Positions 10,758-22,401 of a stretch of 64,000 bases of DNA are shown here, in pieces (within the stretch, counting starts at the first letter, position 1; each line of letters opens with the position of its first letter). Under the pieces are notes generated by a model. It did not search any database. It was not told the origin of the DNA and saw nothing but the letters and a program-made list of their open reading frames with translations. The translations under genes and the position numbers were made by a program. Source of the DNA: Clavulina sp. PMI_390 (taxonomy: Eukaryota; Basidiomycota; Agaricomycetes; Cantharellales; Hydnaceae); assembly GCA_015039315.1 (NCBI GenBank), contig WIDE01000035.1, forward strand, positions 230,877 to 294,876. The letters run 5' to 3'.

Positions 10758-13700
10758 TTATGCTTGGCGCATAAGGTTCAGCCTCTCGCTCTCCGTGGGG
10801 TAGCGCATGGCAACAAAATCGCGTTCTTGGGGGATCGCAGCCTCATACCGTCTTGACGAGGCCATCGAGTTTCTGGGGAACGTCACAAACGACGACACGC
10901 TCTCCCGCAACGCCATCTCAGACCTCGACGCCCTGGTGTTGTTTATTGAGGCGGAAGGATACCCATTCCGCTGTCGCGCATATCGCTCCCCATCACTGGG
11001 CGCGAGACCAACACCGTTCATTGCGTCTTGGCGCACATACCCGTCCCTGTCGAAAGATTGGCGATTGATGCTCTCAGCACCACCACCATTGAGCATGCTT
11101 CCATTGAGGCTCATAGTGCCTCGATCCGCGGTGTGGTGAGGACCGCTACCGCCGTTACCACCAAAGATCGCGCTCAGTCTGCCAGTAAGACCGCGACCCG
11201 TTGATCGAGAGGAGCGCTTTTCCTTACGACTGGAAGCGATGGAGTACGTTGTATGCGCAATAGGTAGCTGGGATGACATTGGCGGTTCATCATCTGAGCC
11301 CCATCGGCGTAGACTAGGGGTAGATTGACCAAACTCTTCTGCGCGATAGAATCCGTTAGAGTTTCCGTACGCATACTCCTGATTACCTGGACCTGCATAG
11401 GGCCCAAAGCGAGATTGCGGGGGTGGCACCAAGTCTGCATCATGATCAAGCCTTGACTTTGACCCATTGTTTCCGCCAAACAAGCTGGAGACTCTACCGC
11501 TGAAAGATTGGCGACGCTCCGACTTGAAAGGGACAATCGGAGGGCGGAGGTCGATCACTTCGTATGACGAGGCTGGACGAAGTGCGGGGAAGCTGTGGGA
11601 TGTCATAGGAGGTGGATGTTGAGCTGGACCAGCGCCATTGGGCAGCGGAGGGAGATCTTTGTCTGATGATGCAACAGAGATACGTCGAGAGTTGTTGTTG
11701 GGCTGCATTGATAAGCGCTGGGACGGACCCCATTCGTTGCGCTCATACATCCCGTCTTCCGCGACATATGGGGAGTATTGCGCGTCAGCATATTGACTGA
11801 ACCGTTTGTCTTCGCCACCGCTCCCATCGCTGTCTCTCGGAGAGTAGCGAGATGTGCCCACAGTGGGAGAGCCAGGGTCGATGAATTGGGTGTTGATGGT
11901 CGGTGGCCCGAACCCAGGCGACACAGGAGTCGAATGAGTACGAGGGGTAGGGGAATTAGGAATGCTTTGTGATTGCCTTGACGACGATGTGGCGTGGCGC
12001 TGGGAAGACCGATCATGAGGCGTACGGCTGACGAGGTATGAAATGGGTGGAGGAGGGTCTAGAGGCATCGTGTAGTCCTCGGCGGGACGACTCTGCGATC
12101 TCTTTGAAGGTCCACCAGAGCTCTTCTCTTTTCCACCTGTCATCTTCTTCCAAAGCCGCCCAATGCTGCTGCGTTTGTCCTTTTCGGTGATCGGAGGTGG
12201 CTCATCGAGAGCCCCCTCAGGTTCGTCAACTAGCTGGCTGATAGTCCAAGGTTGCTCATGCTGAGCAGCATGTAGCATCATGTCGTCCTGCTCTAACCCC
12301 AAACTAATGAGAACCGTAAGCGATCAGAAATTCTGCCAGCACGTGAGAAAAAGTGATCAAGAGAAAGAGTACATACTGCATATCCATCATACTCCCCGAG
12401 TTGTGATGCAAACTCGCCTCACTCCCAAAGGCTCCGCTCCAATGCCTGAACCCAAAGAATCGAGCGCCACTGTGCCTAAACGCCGACTCATTTGAGCCAC
12501 CGCTCGCTGGAACGCGCGGGCGAGCTGGCGGGGTCAGCGTCATAGGCGACGACATCCTCCTCGCCGCGTACGTGCTTGCCGGAACGTTCGGGCTATTCGA
12601 CATGCTCGGCGAGGCCGGGATAAGGCTGATCTGGGAGCGCGAGCCACCATAGTTGACACCTTGGATAGGGACAGACGCCGAGTGCATGGAGCTCCCGTCC
12701 GAGAACCCTGCTGCTGCCGGTGCTCCATTCCCATAGCCAGCGATAGGCCCAGAGGCAGGGGGGATCCCACTAACAGATACCCTTGACACCTTTCTTGTTC
12801 GTCGTCGCTCTTCACGCTCCTCGGCCCGTCTTCGATCACGCTCTTCCCTCTCTTCCCTCTGAAGGTCAACACGCTCCATGATGAGACCTGATTCAAGAAG
12901 AGTGACGTCCCTATCTTTGGATTGTGAACGTCTCTTGGCAGTAACGCTGCCGCTACCAGGAGGACCGTTGGGATGAGGGTATCCATACGGACCCGGGGAG
13001 TACGGTGTGTTGGGCTGAGTTTGCGAGCTAGCAGGTCCACCAGGCGACACCTTCGCATACCCATTAAGAGCATACGGGTCAAACTCATCGTAAGTTGTCG
13101 ATGCGCGCAGCTTGATCCCACGACTATTACGATCTCCCGCCGAGCCCAACGAGCTTTCCGCGCCCATCGAGGCCCTCGCCGGCCCCCTCTCGCCACCAAC
13201 TGAAGCTTCTCCACGGTGGCCGCCTGCACCGACGCCAGGCCCGGCAGGCGACTCTCCGCCGGCGACCGATCGGCGAACGTATTGGAACGTGTCGCGTACT
13301 TTCGAGTCCTGTGTCCCACGCTCACGGCGTGTGGCCTCGCGGGCGTCGTTCTCCGCCGCCAGGAGCTCGATCTGTGCGTGAACGTATTTTTCGAGGGTTT
13401 GCCAGCGCGCTGCAGGTTCTTTCGGGTTCTACACAGATGCGCAAGAGTCATGGCCAAGGTGAGCACTAGCAAACGAATATAGACAAACGATGAGTGGGCG
13501 ACGTACCATTGTCAACCAAACAGCCAGATTCGCCTCGGTTAGTGCTCCTCCTCTGGCAGTAGGCCTAGCGTTGTTCCCACTAGAGCCAGGTTTGATACCC
13601 CGTCTCGAATCCTCCACTTCCCTACGACACAGCTCTTCATACCACACATCACTCTCGCGCTCCCAGACCCCAGGCGTACTCACATCCACATCAGCCATAT

Positions 13701-15651
13701 CACGATCGCGCATCATGCACTCGATGCATACTTCTTCCGGCGGAGGCGGAGGAGCTTGTGGCTGAGGAGGCTGCTGCTGTTGGGATGGGTATCGCTGGGA
13801 CTGGGATTGGGGAAATTGGATGGGTTGCGAGGGTGGTGACTGGCCATATTGGGCTGCCTGGCCCTGCGTTTCGGCCTGTGCCTGGGGTACGGAGACTGGG
13901 ACGGGTACGGGCTGACCCATTGATGCGCCCATTGATGGCCGCTGATTAGTGCGAGAGGATGAGGAAGCGGAGCGGGGTTCGGCAACAGGACTAGCGTAGA
14001 CATTAGACGACGCCGTTCCATATGCAGGGACTGGTACGCGGGACGAAGACGAGCGGGATTGGGAGAGGGGACGAGTGGGAAGGGAGGAGCCGTTGGTGGG
14101 TGGTAGTGTCTGCGATTGCTTTGCAGCAGAAGAACTACTGTATTGCGATTGTGGCTGATACGACGACCTTTCCCTCTTCGATGAAGCCTCATACTCGCTT
14201 TCTCTGCCACCAGGAACAACGTGAGTCCCAGCGTAGAGCAAATTCGACGAGGAAGTCTCGCCGCCGGGAGCAGCCGCCGCCGCGCCCCTCGGCAACGGTG
14301 GCGGAGGGCTTAATGTTCTTCTTGACGCGCCTGCGCTACTCGACGCTCGCAGCGCATCAGGGGAAGAAGCACCATACCACGAATTCGAGTTGGCGACCGG
14401 GCTGTCATAGTACCCGCCAGGGCTCGGCGAGTCGCTGGACCCGGTCGGATTGGCGTAGTCGATGGGCATGGGACGAGGGGCGGCAGCACTGGCAGAATTT
14501 GTCACTTGCAGATAAGCTTGAGACTGAGAAGCATTTCCATCCATGCCGTTATTATTGAACTGTCCGTCTATCTCGTCATTCTCGTAGAATGCGCGACTAT
14601 TGCTCTTTGATGTCCTCCGTGAGGCAGAAGGCCGCGAGGAGGACGAAGATGGCACGGTGGTACTTCGTCCATCAGGAGGAACCGAAGGCGATGTGAAGGA
14701 TGATGACGAAGAAGCAATGCCCCCTGGAGCGGTTGCTGCACGATTTGCCGAGCTAGAAGCGGGGCGAGATGGGGGATTAACAATTGCATTCGGGTTCGCG
14801 TGATGATTGGAATAGGCAGCGTTCAGTTCACGATATGATCCTTGTTGAGGAAGCATAGCACCCCTATTGACCACATTAGCGTCATCCTCGCCACCGGCTA
14901 TGCGCTCGTCAGTGTTGTTGTTGTTGTCTTCGTCGTCCTCATGCGTCGTCCGTGACGCACTGGACGGGACAGGGGTTGGGAACCCGGTCTGCGCATCCAA
15001 AGCAGCCATGTTGATTGTTGAGGGTGTTTGGGACCTGTCCGTGAGGCGGGCAGATCTGCTTGATGAAGCGGTGGACTGACGGGGTTCGACGTATGAGGTG
15101 TTGTCGTTGTGATCCAGTGGCGATTGAAATAGGGATTGGACTTGGGATTGCACCTCGAGGGGAGATGATCTTCGTGAGGACTCGGAGGCGGTTGAGAATG
15201 ACTGGCTGGTCGAGCTTGTGAGTGCAGAGCTCGCCGTGCTCAGCCGTTGGGCTTGAGGATCAGCAATGTCCAGACCGCCATTTGCATTCGGAGAGAGCGA
15301 CGACAAATTTCTGTCCCTTGGGGCTGTTGTGCCTGTCGTGCCTGTTGTTGTAGCAGACGCAGAGCGCGAGACAGACGCGGGCGCGGTGGTAGGCAGCGAG
15401 GTCATGCCAGAAAACGAGCCGAGGTGCAGAGAGGGCAGGACAATGCCCAGCTCGCTGAGATTCGAGGTGGGTCGACCACCGCCACTTGGAGGAGACTGAT
15501 GAAGATAGCGCCCGGAAGCAGCCGCAGCGTTGGTGTTTGATCGACTGCCTGACCCAGGGCCAGCGGATGGGCCCGAGTTGGTGTTGGAGGAGGACGATGA
15601 GGCACTCATGCTCAGGGACGGTTCCCGGACCACGAGACCAGCACTGGCCAT
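10758..15651 (-). CDS. Large low-complexity protein with conserved CxxC region (unknown function)
   Basis: Three exons (15651-13507, 13428-12377, 12303-10758) join in phase to 1,580 residues. The first ~600 residues are Ser/Thr/Ala/Gly/Gln/Pro-rich and look disordered. A compact region then begins EVCIECMMRDRDMADVD and runs through VWERESDVWYEELCRR to NLAVWLTM and, across the intron, NPKEPAARWQTLEKYV; this has the character of a folded, conserved core. A highly charged coiled-coil-like stretch (repeated Arg/Glu around 12780-12860) and a Ser/Pro/Tyr-rich C-terminal half follow. From memory, similar proteins occur across basidiomycetes without assigned function, sometimes auto-named proteophosphoglycan because of the Ser/Pro content; I do not support that name. 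Several long ORFs on both strands inside it are shadows of its biased composition. Confidence 0.75.
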
Positions 15652-16064
15652 GCCACAGGTGTGACTTTAGGATGTAGGCTTGTCGCCGCGATAGCCGCCT
15701 TGGTTGTCGTCGAGCGGCGTGTGTGGAATTATAAAATTCTTAGATGCAAAATTGGGATGTGACGAGGGGGGCTGTTGTGTACATCGGTTACAGTTGTTTA
15801 TGCCGCCCAAATATGGACGTGGTTTGATAATAATGCCCCATTCACAAAGTCTTGGCAAATTGGCCCTTCTTCCCACTGTCGCCCGCGAATCCACCTCCGG
15901 AAACAGGGGGACAACAAAAAGCCTGTTGTGAGGTAAAAATAACGAAAGAAAATTTCCAAGAGCAGGTGGCAAAAAAGAATAGAATTATTTGACGAATGCG
16001 GAAAGTATGCAGTAGTGAGAGAATAAGAGGAACAACAGGAAATGCTACCGCGAGAGTCCGTCTA
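15652..16064. other. Promoter region of the disordered-protein gene
   Basis: 413 bp between the NDUFS7 stop and the ATG of the large disordered-protein gene, both on the minus strand. No ORF with family resemblance, repeat or RNA gene was seen. Confidence 0.45.
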
Positions 16065-17297
16065 TCACTTGCGATACCTAAATTCATCACATTCGTCAGT
16101 TTCAGCAATCAGGGTCTCTCCCTCTCTCACACGGCAGGAAGACGAGGCAAAAGAACTCACCAGAGCGTGCTCTTCCGATTCCTGCGCATTTTCCTCTGCA
16201 GTTGCAGCATTCCATACAGCAAGGCTTCTGCTGTGGGCGGGCAACCCGGCACGTAGATGTCGACCGGGACAATTCCTGCGGATTTCGTATTAGTTTTGAT
16301 AACAAGCCACAAAAGACGTACGGGAGATATGGGAGAATAGAGTCAAAAGACGTACGGTCACAGCCACGAACGACAGAGTACGAGTAATGGTAGTAACCGC
16401 CACCGTTCGCACACGAACCCATGGAGATCACCCAGCCTACGATTGTTTTATTGGTGGAGTGCAGAGAATAGAGAAAGCAACCATCAGACGTCATAGTCTT
16501 CTTCTCTCTCTCTACCTTGCAATATAAAGGGTTATACATACGAGGTTCTGGCATTTGGTCATACACCTTCCTCAGCGCAGGTGCCATCTTGTTGGTCAAC
16601 GTGCCAGCGACAATCATGATATCTGACTGCCGAGGCGAAGCTCGGAACACAACACCAAGTCGATCCTGGTCATAACGAGCTGCGGCCATGTGCATCATCT
16701 CGACGGCACAGCAAGCGAGACCTAATTTATGCGGGAGTAGTAACGAGTAAGTAATCGCATTGGAAAAGAAATAAGACTCTTCATTCACCGAAAGTCATGG
16801 GCCACATTGACCCTTGCCGGCCCCAGTTCACAATCTTGTCCAATGTCGACAACACATATTCTACACCCCAACACCGAGCACAATTTGCCATAAGAACGAT
16901 ATTGCTGAATACTCGAATAGTTCTCAAACTTACCAGCGCCATTCTTGGGGTGCTCCAAACTGTACTGTTGGTTCTTCCTGAGCGCAATGTATGGGGCAGG
17001 TTCTGCTGTAGCAGGTGACGCGGCAGGGGCAGGCTTGCTTGCCTCAACCTGAGCTCGCACACTCGTCTGAAGTCCTCTTGAAGCTGCAGTAGCATCACAA
17101 ACCAAAAAAATTACCAGTCAATGCGAAGAATGCCACGAGCCAATAGGATCGAAGTTGTTGACAGTAAACGGACCTAGTAATCGGTAGGAAGGCGCGCCTG
17201 GCAGTTCACAGATGTCAGCAATTAGCACACATTATACATGACGGGATGAATAACCTGTCGCCTGGCGAAGGAATGGACGCAACGTCGCGAACGACAT
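16065..17297 (-). CDS. NDUFS7: NADH:ubiquinone oxidoreductase 20-kDa (PSST/NuoB) subunit, mitochondrial
   Basis: Eight exons (17297-17255, 17197-17174, 17083-16934, 16860-16789, 16721-16542, 16436-16356, 16275-16161, 16077-16065) give 225 residues. The N-terminus is basic and Arg/Ser-rich ([15 protein letters not shown]), as expected for a mitochondrial presequence. Conserved landmarks follow in order: [76 protein letters not shown]. The paired Cys, the Cys of GSC and the Cys of PGCPP ligate cluster N2, the last iron-sulfur centre before ubiquinone in complex I. The protein sits in the peripheral arm facing the matrix. Exons of 24 and 13 nt are very short. It diverges from the first PL14 gene over a 459-bp promoter region. 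Confidence 0.96.
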
Positions 17298-17756
17298 CCT
17301 TGGGAGATGGACACGGCGCTTATTTTCTTTGGTTACGGAGCCTTCCGGTGCTCCCGACTCAATATGAAATTTCCGCCTTTTCAAGTTGGACCCTGACTTG
17401 GCACTGTTTGTGATAACGACCTCCTCGCATCTTTTCAATCTTTGAGCTCTGGATCATCGGCGGTTCTACTTGTAACTCTGGGAGCTGTATCTGCACGCAT
17501 TAAATTCCCGCTCCTTGTCAGCACGCTTGCCAACCCAAGGACCTAGGGTCCTCAGAAGCGGTCGGCGCTCAAACCACCCAACACGGACTAAACTCGGACT
17601 CGATTGAGACATCACAGAGTTCGGTACTAGTAATCGCTAAGGCAGAAAGGTAAGCGGCTAGTACAAGTCGTTATCGTAGACTGCCTCATAAATACAACCA
17701 AGCAAAGGATCGTGTGCAAGTAACCTTCACTCCAAACCACCAGCACGGTTCCAGCA
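17298..17756. promoter_or_regulatory. Divergent promoter of NDUFS7 and PL14 gene 1, with blocks repeated upstream of PL14 gene 2
   Basis: Blocks TCCGGTGCTCCCG (17344-17356), GGACCCTGAC (17388-17397), GATAACGACC (17412-17421) and CTACTTGT (17466-17473) recur in the same order before PL14 gene 2. Their spacing is similar, which marks them as a duplicated promoter. In this copy about 195 extra bases separate the blocks from the ATG, including an AT-rich CATAAATACA near 17688. The blocks begin only ~47 bp from the NDUFS7 start codon, so the two genes may share elements. Confidence 0.6.
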
Positions 17757-19519
17757 ATGGCCCCTCTGTCCCTTCGTGATCTTTCGCTCCTTTTGATTGC
17801 ATATCCCCTCATGGCTCTGGCCCAATCCAACTTCCTCTCGCCCACCCAAATCGCAGCCCACTTCAACCTCGCATCCTCCACCTCTCTCGCACTTCCTACT
17901 CAAACCATGGATCCTAACACCACGGCGACGTGGTTTCAAAACACGAGCGGCTGGCAAATTGCAAACAACGGTGTGTACTCCCCCTTTTTTGTCTTCTTAT
18001 CCGCATAGAACGCCCTAGAGGGGTTGTCCAAAAGCTGGCTGGCGGCATAGATCTGCCCGAACAGCGTTGGATACCTAGGGAAAAATAATACCCTCGCGGC
18101 ATCTTTCATCCCGTATTCTCTTGGCATTCCTGAATCAGTGCGAAATAATCCTTACCGGACTTTCGCCCCATGCGGAAAAAACGCGCCTTCCTTCCGAGCA
18201 CAGGCCGCATTGCCAACCCCCAACTGGTCAACTTTACCAAAGATCCATTTGACTCCAAAAGCACCTCGCCGGTGCTCTCAGTGACGTATCCCGCAGGTAA
18301 TCCTTGTGCTTTCTCCTCGCTAGTTGGTTGAGCTAACAACTTGGTCCCATTGCGGCTTTTGCACCATTGATGACGCTTCATCGGTGCCCAGCTATGTACG
18401 GGAACAATGACGGCACACGCTTTTCGACCTACTTCAACGACTCCTCTGCAGGGTTTGGGACTATGCAAATCTCGTATCAGGTCGGATTTCCAGCGGACTA
18501 CCAGTTTGTCAAAGGTGCGGTTGATATCGCGAGCAAAGCGTTTGGTTGTGCATTGACTGATGGGATGGATTCTGAGCAGGCGGAAAACTTCCTGGGTTAC
18601 GAGGAGGAACACCATTGAACGGTTGCGATGGAGGCTCGAATTCGAGCACATGCTTCAGCGTGCGGCTAATGTGGCGGACGAAAGCAGAAGGCGAAGGTAT
18701 GGTCATCCTAGAGGGAATAGGACTGCCCTCAGCCTGCGTATTGACCATCCCTTTACAGCCTATGGGTATCTGCAAGGCCCGAGCAGCCTTTGCGATAATG
18801 AAAAGAACGTGATTTGCGAAAGCACTGGGTCTGGAATCAGTTTCGGTCGCGGATCATTCTCTTTTGTCGCTGGAACGTGAGTGTAGTACTACGTGGCCCA
18901 TCTTTCCTCATCACATGTGGATACTCGGAGCAGCACTGATACCAAACTGGGAATCATAGATGGAACCAAGTCGATATGGTCGTCGGTCTGAATAACCCCG
19001 TCACGTCAAAGAATGGATACATCGCCACCTAGTGCGTTAGCTTGTCGTACTCGATGCTATTCTCGATCCTCATCAGCTCTGTTCCCTTGTAGCTATAATG
19101 GTGCTCTGGCGATCAACCAGACCGGCTTGCTGCTTCGCTCAAGTTCGAGTGTTCAGAACATACAAGGAATGTTCTTTTCGTGAGTCAATACTGTTCTTCT
19201 ATTCCACATGTTGGCCGTGTAGCCTGTGCTCCCTGTCTCCCTTAATGCCGTGCCGAATCTTGTTGCTTACGTCCGCCCACTGTCCCTCCAACGTAGAACG
19301 TTCTTTGGCGGTAGCGACTCATCATGGGCTCCTACCACCAACCAAACGACTTACTTCAAGAACATCCAGATGTTTGCTTCTGACAGCGCCTCGAAGCTTG
19401 CCAGTTCGTCTGCATCATCCCAGCGACCACCACTGTTTGGTTTGCAGTCATCACAGCGGATAGCTGCAATGCTGTTTGTGATGGGAGGAATATGGGGAGC
19501 GATCTTCTCTTTGATATGA
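17757..19519 (+). CDS. PL14-family polysaccharide lyase-like protein, GPI-anchored (copy 1)
   Basis: Eight exons (17757-17970, 18204-18296, 18392-18514, 18580-18696, 18759-18876, 18960-19031, 19093-19179, 19297-19519) give 348 residues. A signal peptide of about 22 residues (LLLIAYPLMALA) leads into a beta-jelly-roll domain with PL14 hallmarks: YFNDSSAGFGTMQISYQVGF, KLPGLRGG, WNQVDMVVGLNNP, NGYI and a terminal TFFGGSDSSWAP. The C-terminus is a Ser-rich stretch plus a hydrophobic tail ending IWGAIFSLI, typical of a GPI-anchor signal. Family knowledge: PL14 enzymes cleave alginate or glucuronan by beta-elimination; fungal members are generally glucuronan/alginate-lyase-like, and the substrate here is inferred. 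Likely cell-surface or secreted. Every exon boundary matches the tandem copy. Confidence 0.85.
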
Positions 19520-20166
19520 TGTTTCCTGGAGATCTCATTGATCTATACATGTGCTCTGCTTGCATAAGCACAAAATCGTTCATTTGGCTCACCATCATTT
19601 CTCCTTCCGGTCCTTCCTAATTGTGATCACTCTGACTCAAAGTACCGTCATAACATATCCTGTCTTCGCTGTTGTTGGCCTGATTTTTGTTTTGCCCGCT
19701 GTGTTGTGTAGCTTTCTCTCCATTATTATTATACCTTTTGCTAGGCCCTTCTCCAAACCACACCTTCCCAGCTACGTCCACAACGTCCGAGGCGGAGTTA
19801 GCAGGAATTTCCAAAAGCTTACGCATCGCTAGACCCAACACTCGAGGAGGCTGCAAAGTGACAACGCGAGTAATATTCCTTGACTAAATTATACGACAGA
19901 GATCAAGATTTATGTTGAGAGTCCGGACTCAAGGAGATGGGTGGCCGTGTACCGGAGCCGTCCGGTGCTCCCGCATCAACAGAACCCTCCAACTTCGGAC
20001 CCTGACACAGCTCTGGGATAACGACCACACTCGATTCCTCTCGTCTTTGGGTCCTTAGGCTCTCACTTATTAACAACCCTACTTGTGGCTCTGGCAGCTA
20101 CGGTCCTCCTAATTAAACACTCGCTGCCTATTAAGACCCGTACCACCCGCTTGCGACTCCATCACA
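19520..20166 (+). promoter_or_regulatory. Spacer with duplicated promoter of PL14 gene 2
   Basis: Holds the 3' region of copy 1 and, at 19961-19973, 19997-20006, 20017-20026 and 20080-20087, the same four blocks seen upstream of copy 1. The last two lie about 80-150 bp before the ATG at 20167. An AATTAAACAC motif near 20110 parallels ATTAAATTCC in copy 1. No other gene seen. Confidence 0.6.
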
Positions 20167-21913
20167 ATGGCTCAACTGTCCCTTCGTAATCTTTCGCTCC
20201 TCTGGCTCGCATACCCCCTTATGGCCCTGGGCCAGTCCAACTTCCTAGCACCAACTCAAATTGCATCTCAATTCAACCTTGCATCATCCACCTCCCTCGC
20301 ACTTCCTACTCAAACCATGGACTCTAATACCACAGCAACCTGGCTCAAAAAGACCAGTGGCTGGCAAATTGCAAGCAATGGTATGGAATCCCCTTCTCTT
20401 TTATGTGCAGGCAACGCCAGAAGGCCCTGTCCCAAATTTAGCTGCGCCATCCGCAGCACCGAGCCGGCCAACGGCCGTATATTCGGGCAATGTGCCACTC
20501 GAATAGTGCCTGCCTCATTTTGTTGGGACCTGCAGTTTAATGCGAAATCACGCTTTCCAGGTCTATATATGCGTAGTTGCTCACCTTTGCCCCTGAAAAC
20601 AGGCCACATCACCAACTCCCAACTTGTCAACTTCACCACAGACCCCTTCGATTCAACTAACACCTCACCAGTGCTCTCAGTGACGTATCCCGAGGGTATG
20701 TTCCATAACTTCTCTTCGTCGATTCATCGAGCTGATGATCGGGTGTGATTTTCCCATCGCGATTTTCGCTCCATATGTGACCAATTCCTCGGTACTCAGG
20801 CACATTCGGGAACGATGGTGGCACAGACTTTTCCAACTATTTCAATGACTCTTCTGCAGGATTTGGAACTATGCAGATCTCGTATCAGGTTGGATTTCCA
20901 TCAAACTACCAGTTTGTCAAAGGTGCGATTGGTATTGGAGGGTGTACTTTGATCGAGAAGTAACCAACAGTTTGGGCACCGGATAGGTGGAAAGCTCCCT
21001 GGGCTTCGAGGTGGTTTGCCAGTAACTGGTTGTGATGGTGGCTCGAATTCGAACACATGCTTCAGCGTGCGGTTCATGTGGCGGACAAATGCACAAGGCG
21101 AAGGTATGTTGGATTCTAAGCTACTGTAGCCACGTTCAAAAACTGCATATTAACTTTTTTTCCTCAGCTTACGCCTATCTGCAGGGCCCAAGTGACCTTT
21201 GCAGTGAAAAGGATGTGATTTGCAATTCAGATGGGTTCGGAACGAGTATCGACCGCGGCTCATTCTCCTTCGTCGCTGGAACGTGAGTGCTACGCTCTGT
21301 TACTCCTTCCCGCCCTTCACAAGTAAACTGGGCGCTAATGCTGGAATTATCTGCCATAGATGGAACCAAGTCGATATGGTTGTCGGACTGAATAACCCCG
21401 TCTCGTCAAAGAACGGATACATCGCCGCATAGTACGTTGACTTCTCGACCCCGGGCTCCATCCTTCATACTCATCAGCCCGGTCGCCTTTCAGCTACAAT
21501 GGTGCTTTAGCCATCAACCAGACGGGTTTGCAGATTCGCTCTGACTCAAGTGTTGGGAGCATCCAGGGGATGTTCTTCTCGTGAGTCACTCCCATTACTC
21601 TGTTCAACCAGTCGGCTGTACTATATACATCGTCGGCGGACTCTTACTAATGATCCCTACTGCTCCTACCACCCCACCCCAACACAGAACGTTTTTTGGT
21701 GGCAGTGATTCATCTTGGGCTCCAAGCACCAACCAAACAACGTACTTCAAGAACATCCAGATGTTTGCTTCAGATAGCGCGTCGAAGCTCGTTAGTTCGT
21801 CTGCGTCGCCTCGCCGATCACTGCTCGGTCTCGGGCATGGAGTAGAGCAGTGGGTTATTAGCGCGCTCGTTTTGATCTGGGGAAGTTGGGTAGCGATTTT
21901 CTCTTGGGCATAA
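20167..21913 (+). CDS. PL14-family polysaccharide lyase-like protein, GPI-anchored (copy 2)
   Basis: Eight exons (20167-20380, 20603-20695, 20800-20922, 20987-21103, 21168-21282, 21360-21431, 21494-21580, 21688-21913) give 348 residues, the same length as copy 1, with every intron at the same position and phase. Exon 5 is one codon shorter and exon 8 one codon longer. Signal peptide, PL14 motifs (GFGTMQISYQVGFPSNYQF, KLPGLRGG, WNQVDMVVGLNNP, TFFGGSDSSWAP) and the hydrophobic GPI-type tail are all kept, so nothing suggests decay. The strongest divergence is in introns and in the Ser-rich linker before the anchor. Same inferred role as copy 1: surface or secreted lyase acting on uronic-acid polysaccharide. 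Confidence 0.85.
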
Positions 21914-22401
21914 GGACTTTTGGGAACCTTGACATTCTATACCATGGACTTTGCTGCGCTGGCACATAATCATTCATTTGATCCACGGTCACTTCTCCTC
22001 TTTCTCATCTATGAACACTCTAACATATACAGCCTTCCCTATTATTGACCTCATTTGTCTTATACGCTGTATCACGTAGCTTCCTCTCTCGTATCCATCT
22101 AGTTAAATTCATTCCTCTACTGTCGCCGGTCCTCAAGGACTCGATATTGAAGACCCCCATACACGAACAAAGACAAAAGATGATGCAGCCTGATCCCAAC
22201 ATGGGATTGAGATGGCACAGAGAAGCCATTAATTTACAGCTCACTGGGAAGGAGGTACAAATGGTAGGGAAAATAAGGCTAGAAATAAGGCTACAGCGCA
22301 GAGATAGCACACGGGAGTGGCTGCTAGAGCAGAGCAAGCATAAATGGGGGCACATCGCCATCACTGGAAGCGTGGCAGCTGTGGAGCATAAAGAGTGCTA
22401 A
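21914..22401. other. Convergent 3' intergenic region
   Basis: 488 bp between the stop of PL14 copy 2 (+) and the stop of the APH-like gene (-). Small ORFs on both strands overlap each other and resemble nothing known. Nothing else seen. Confidence 0.5.

Noticed and set aside
12540..14219. Long antisense or out-of-frame ORFs inside the disordered-protein gene
   Set aside because: Arg/Ser/Pro-rich shadows of biased codons; the chosen frame has conserved blocks that splice in phase.
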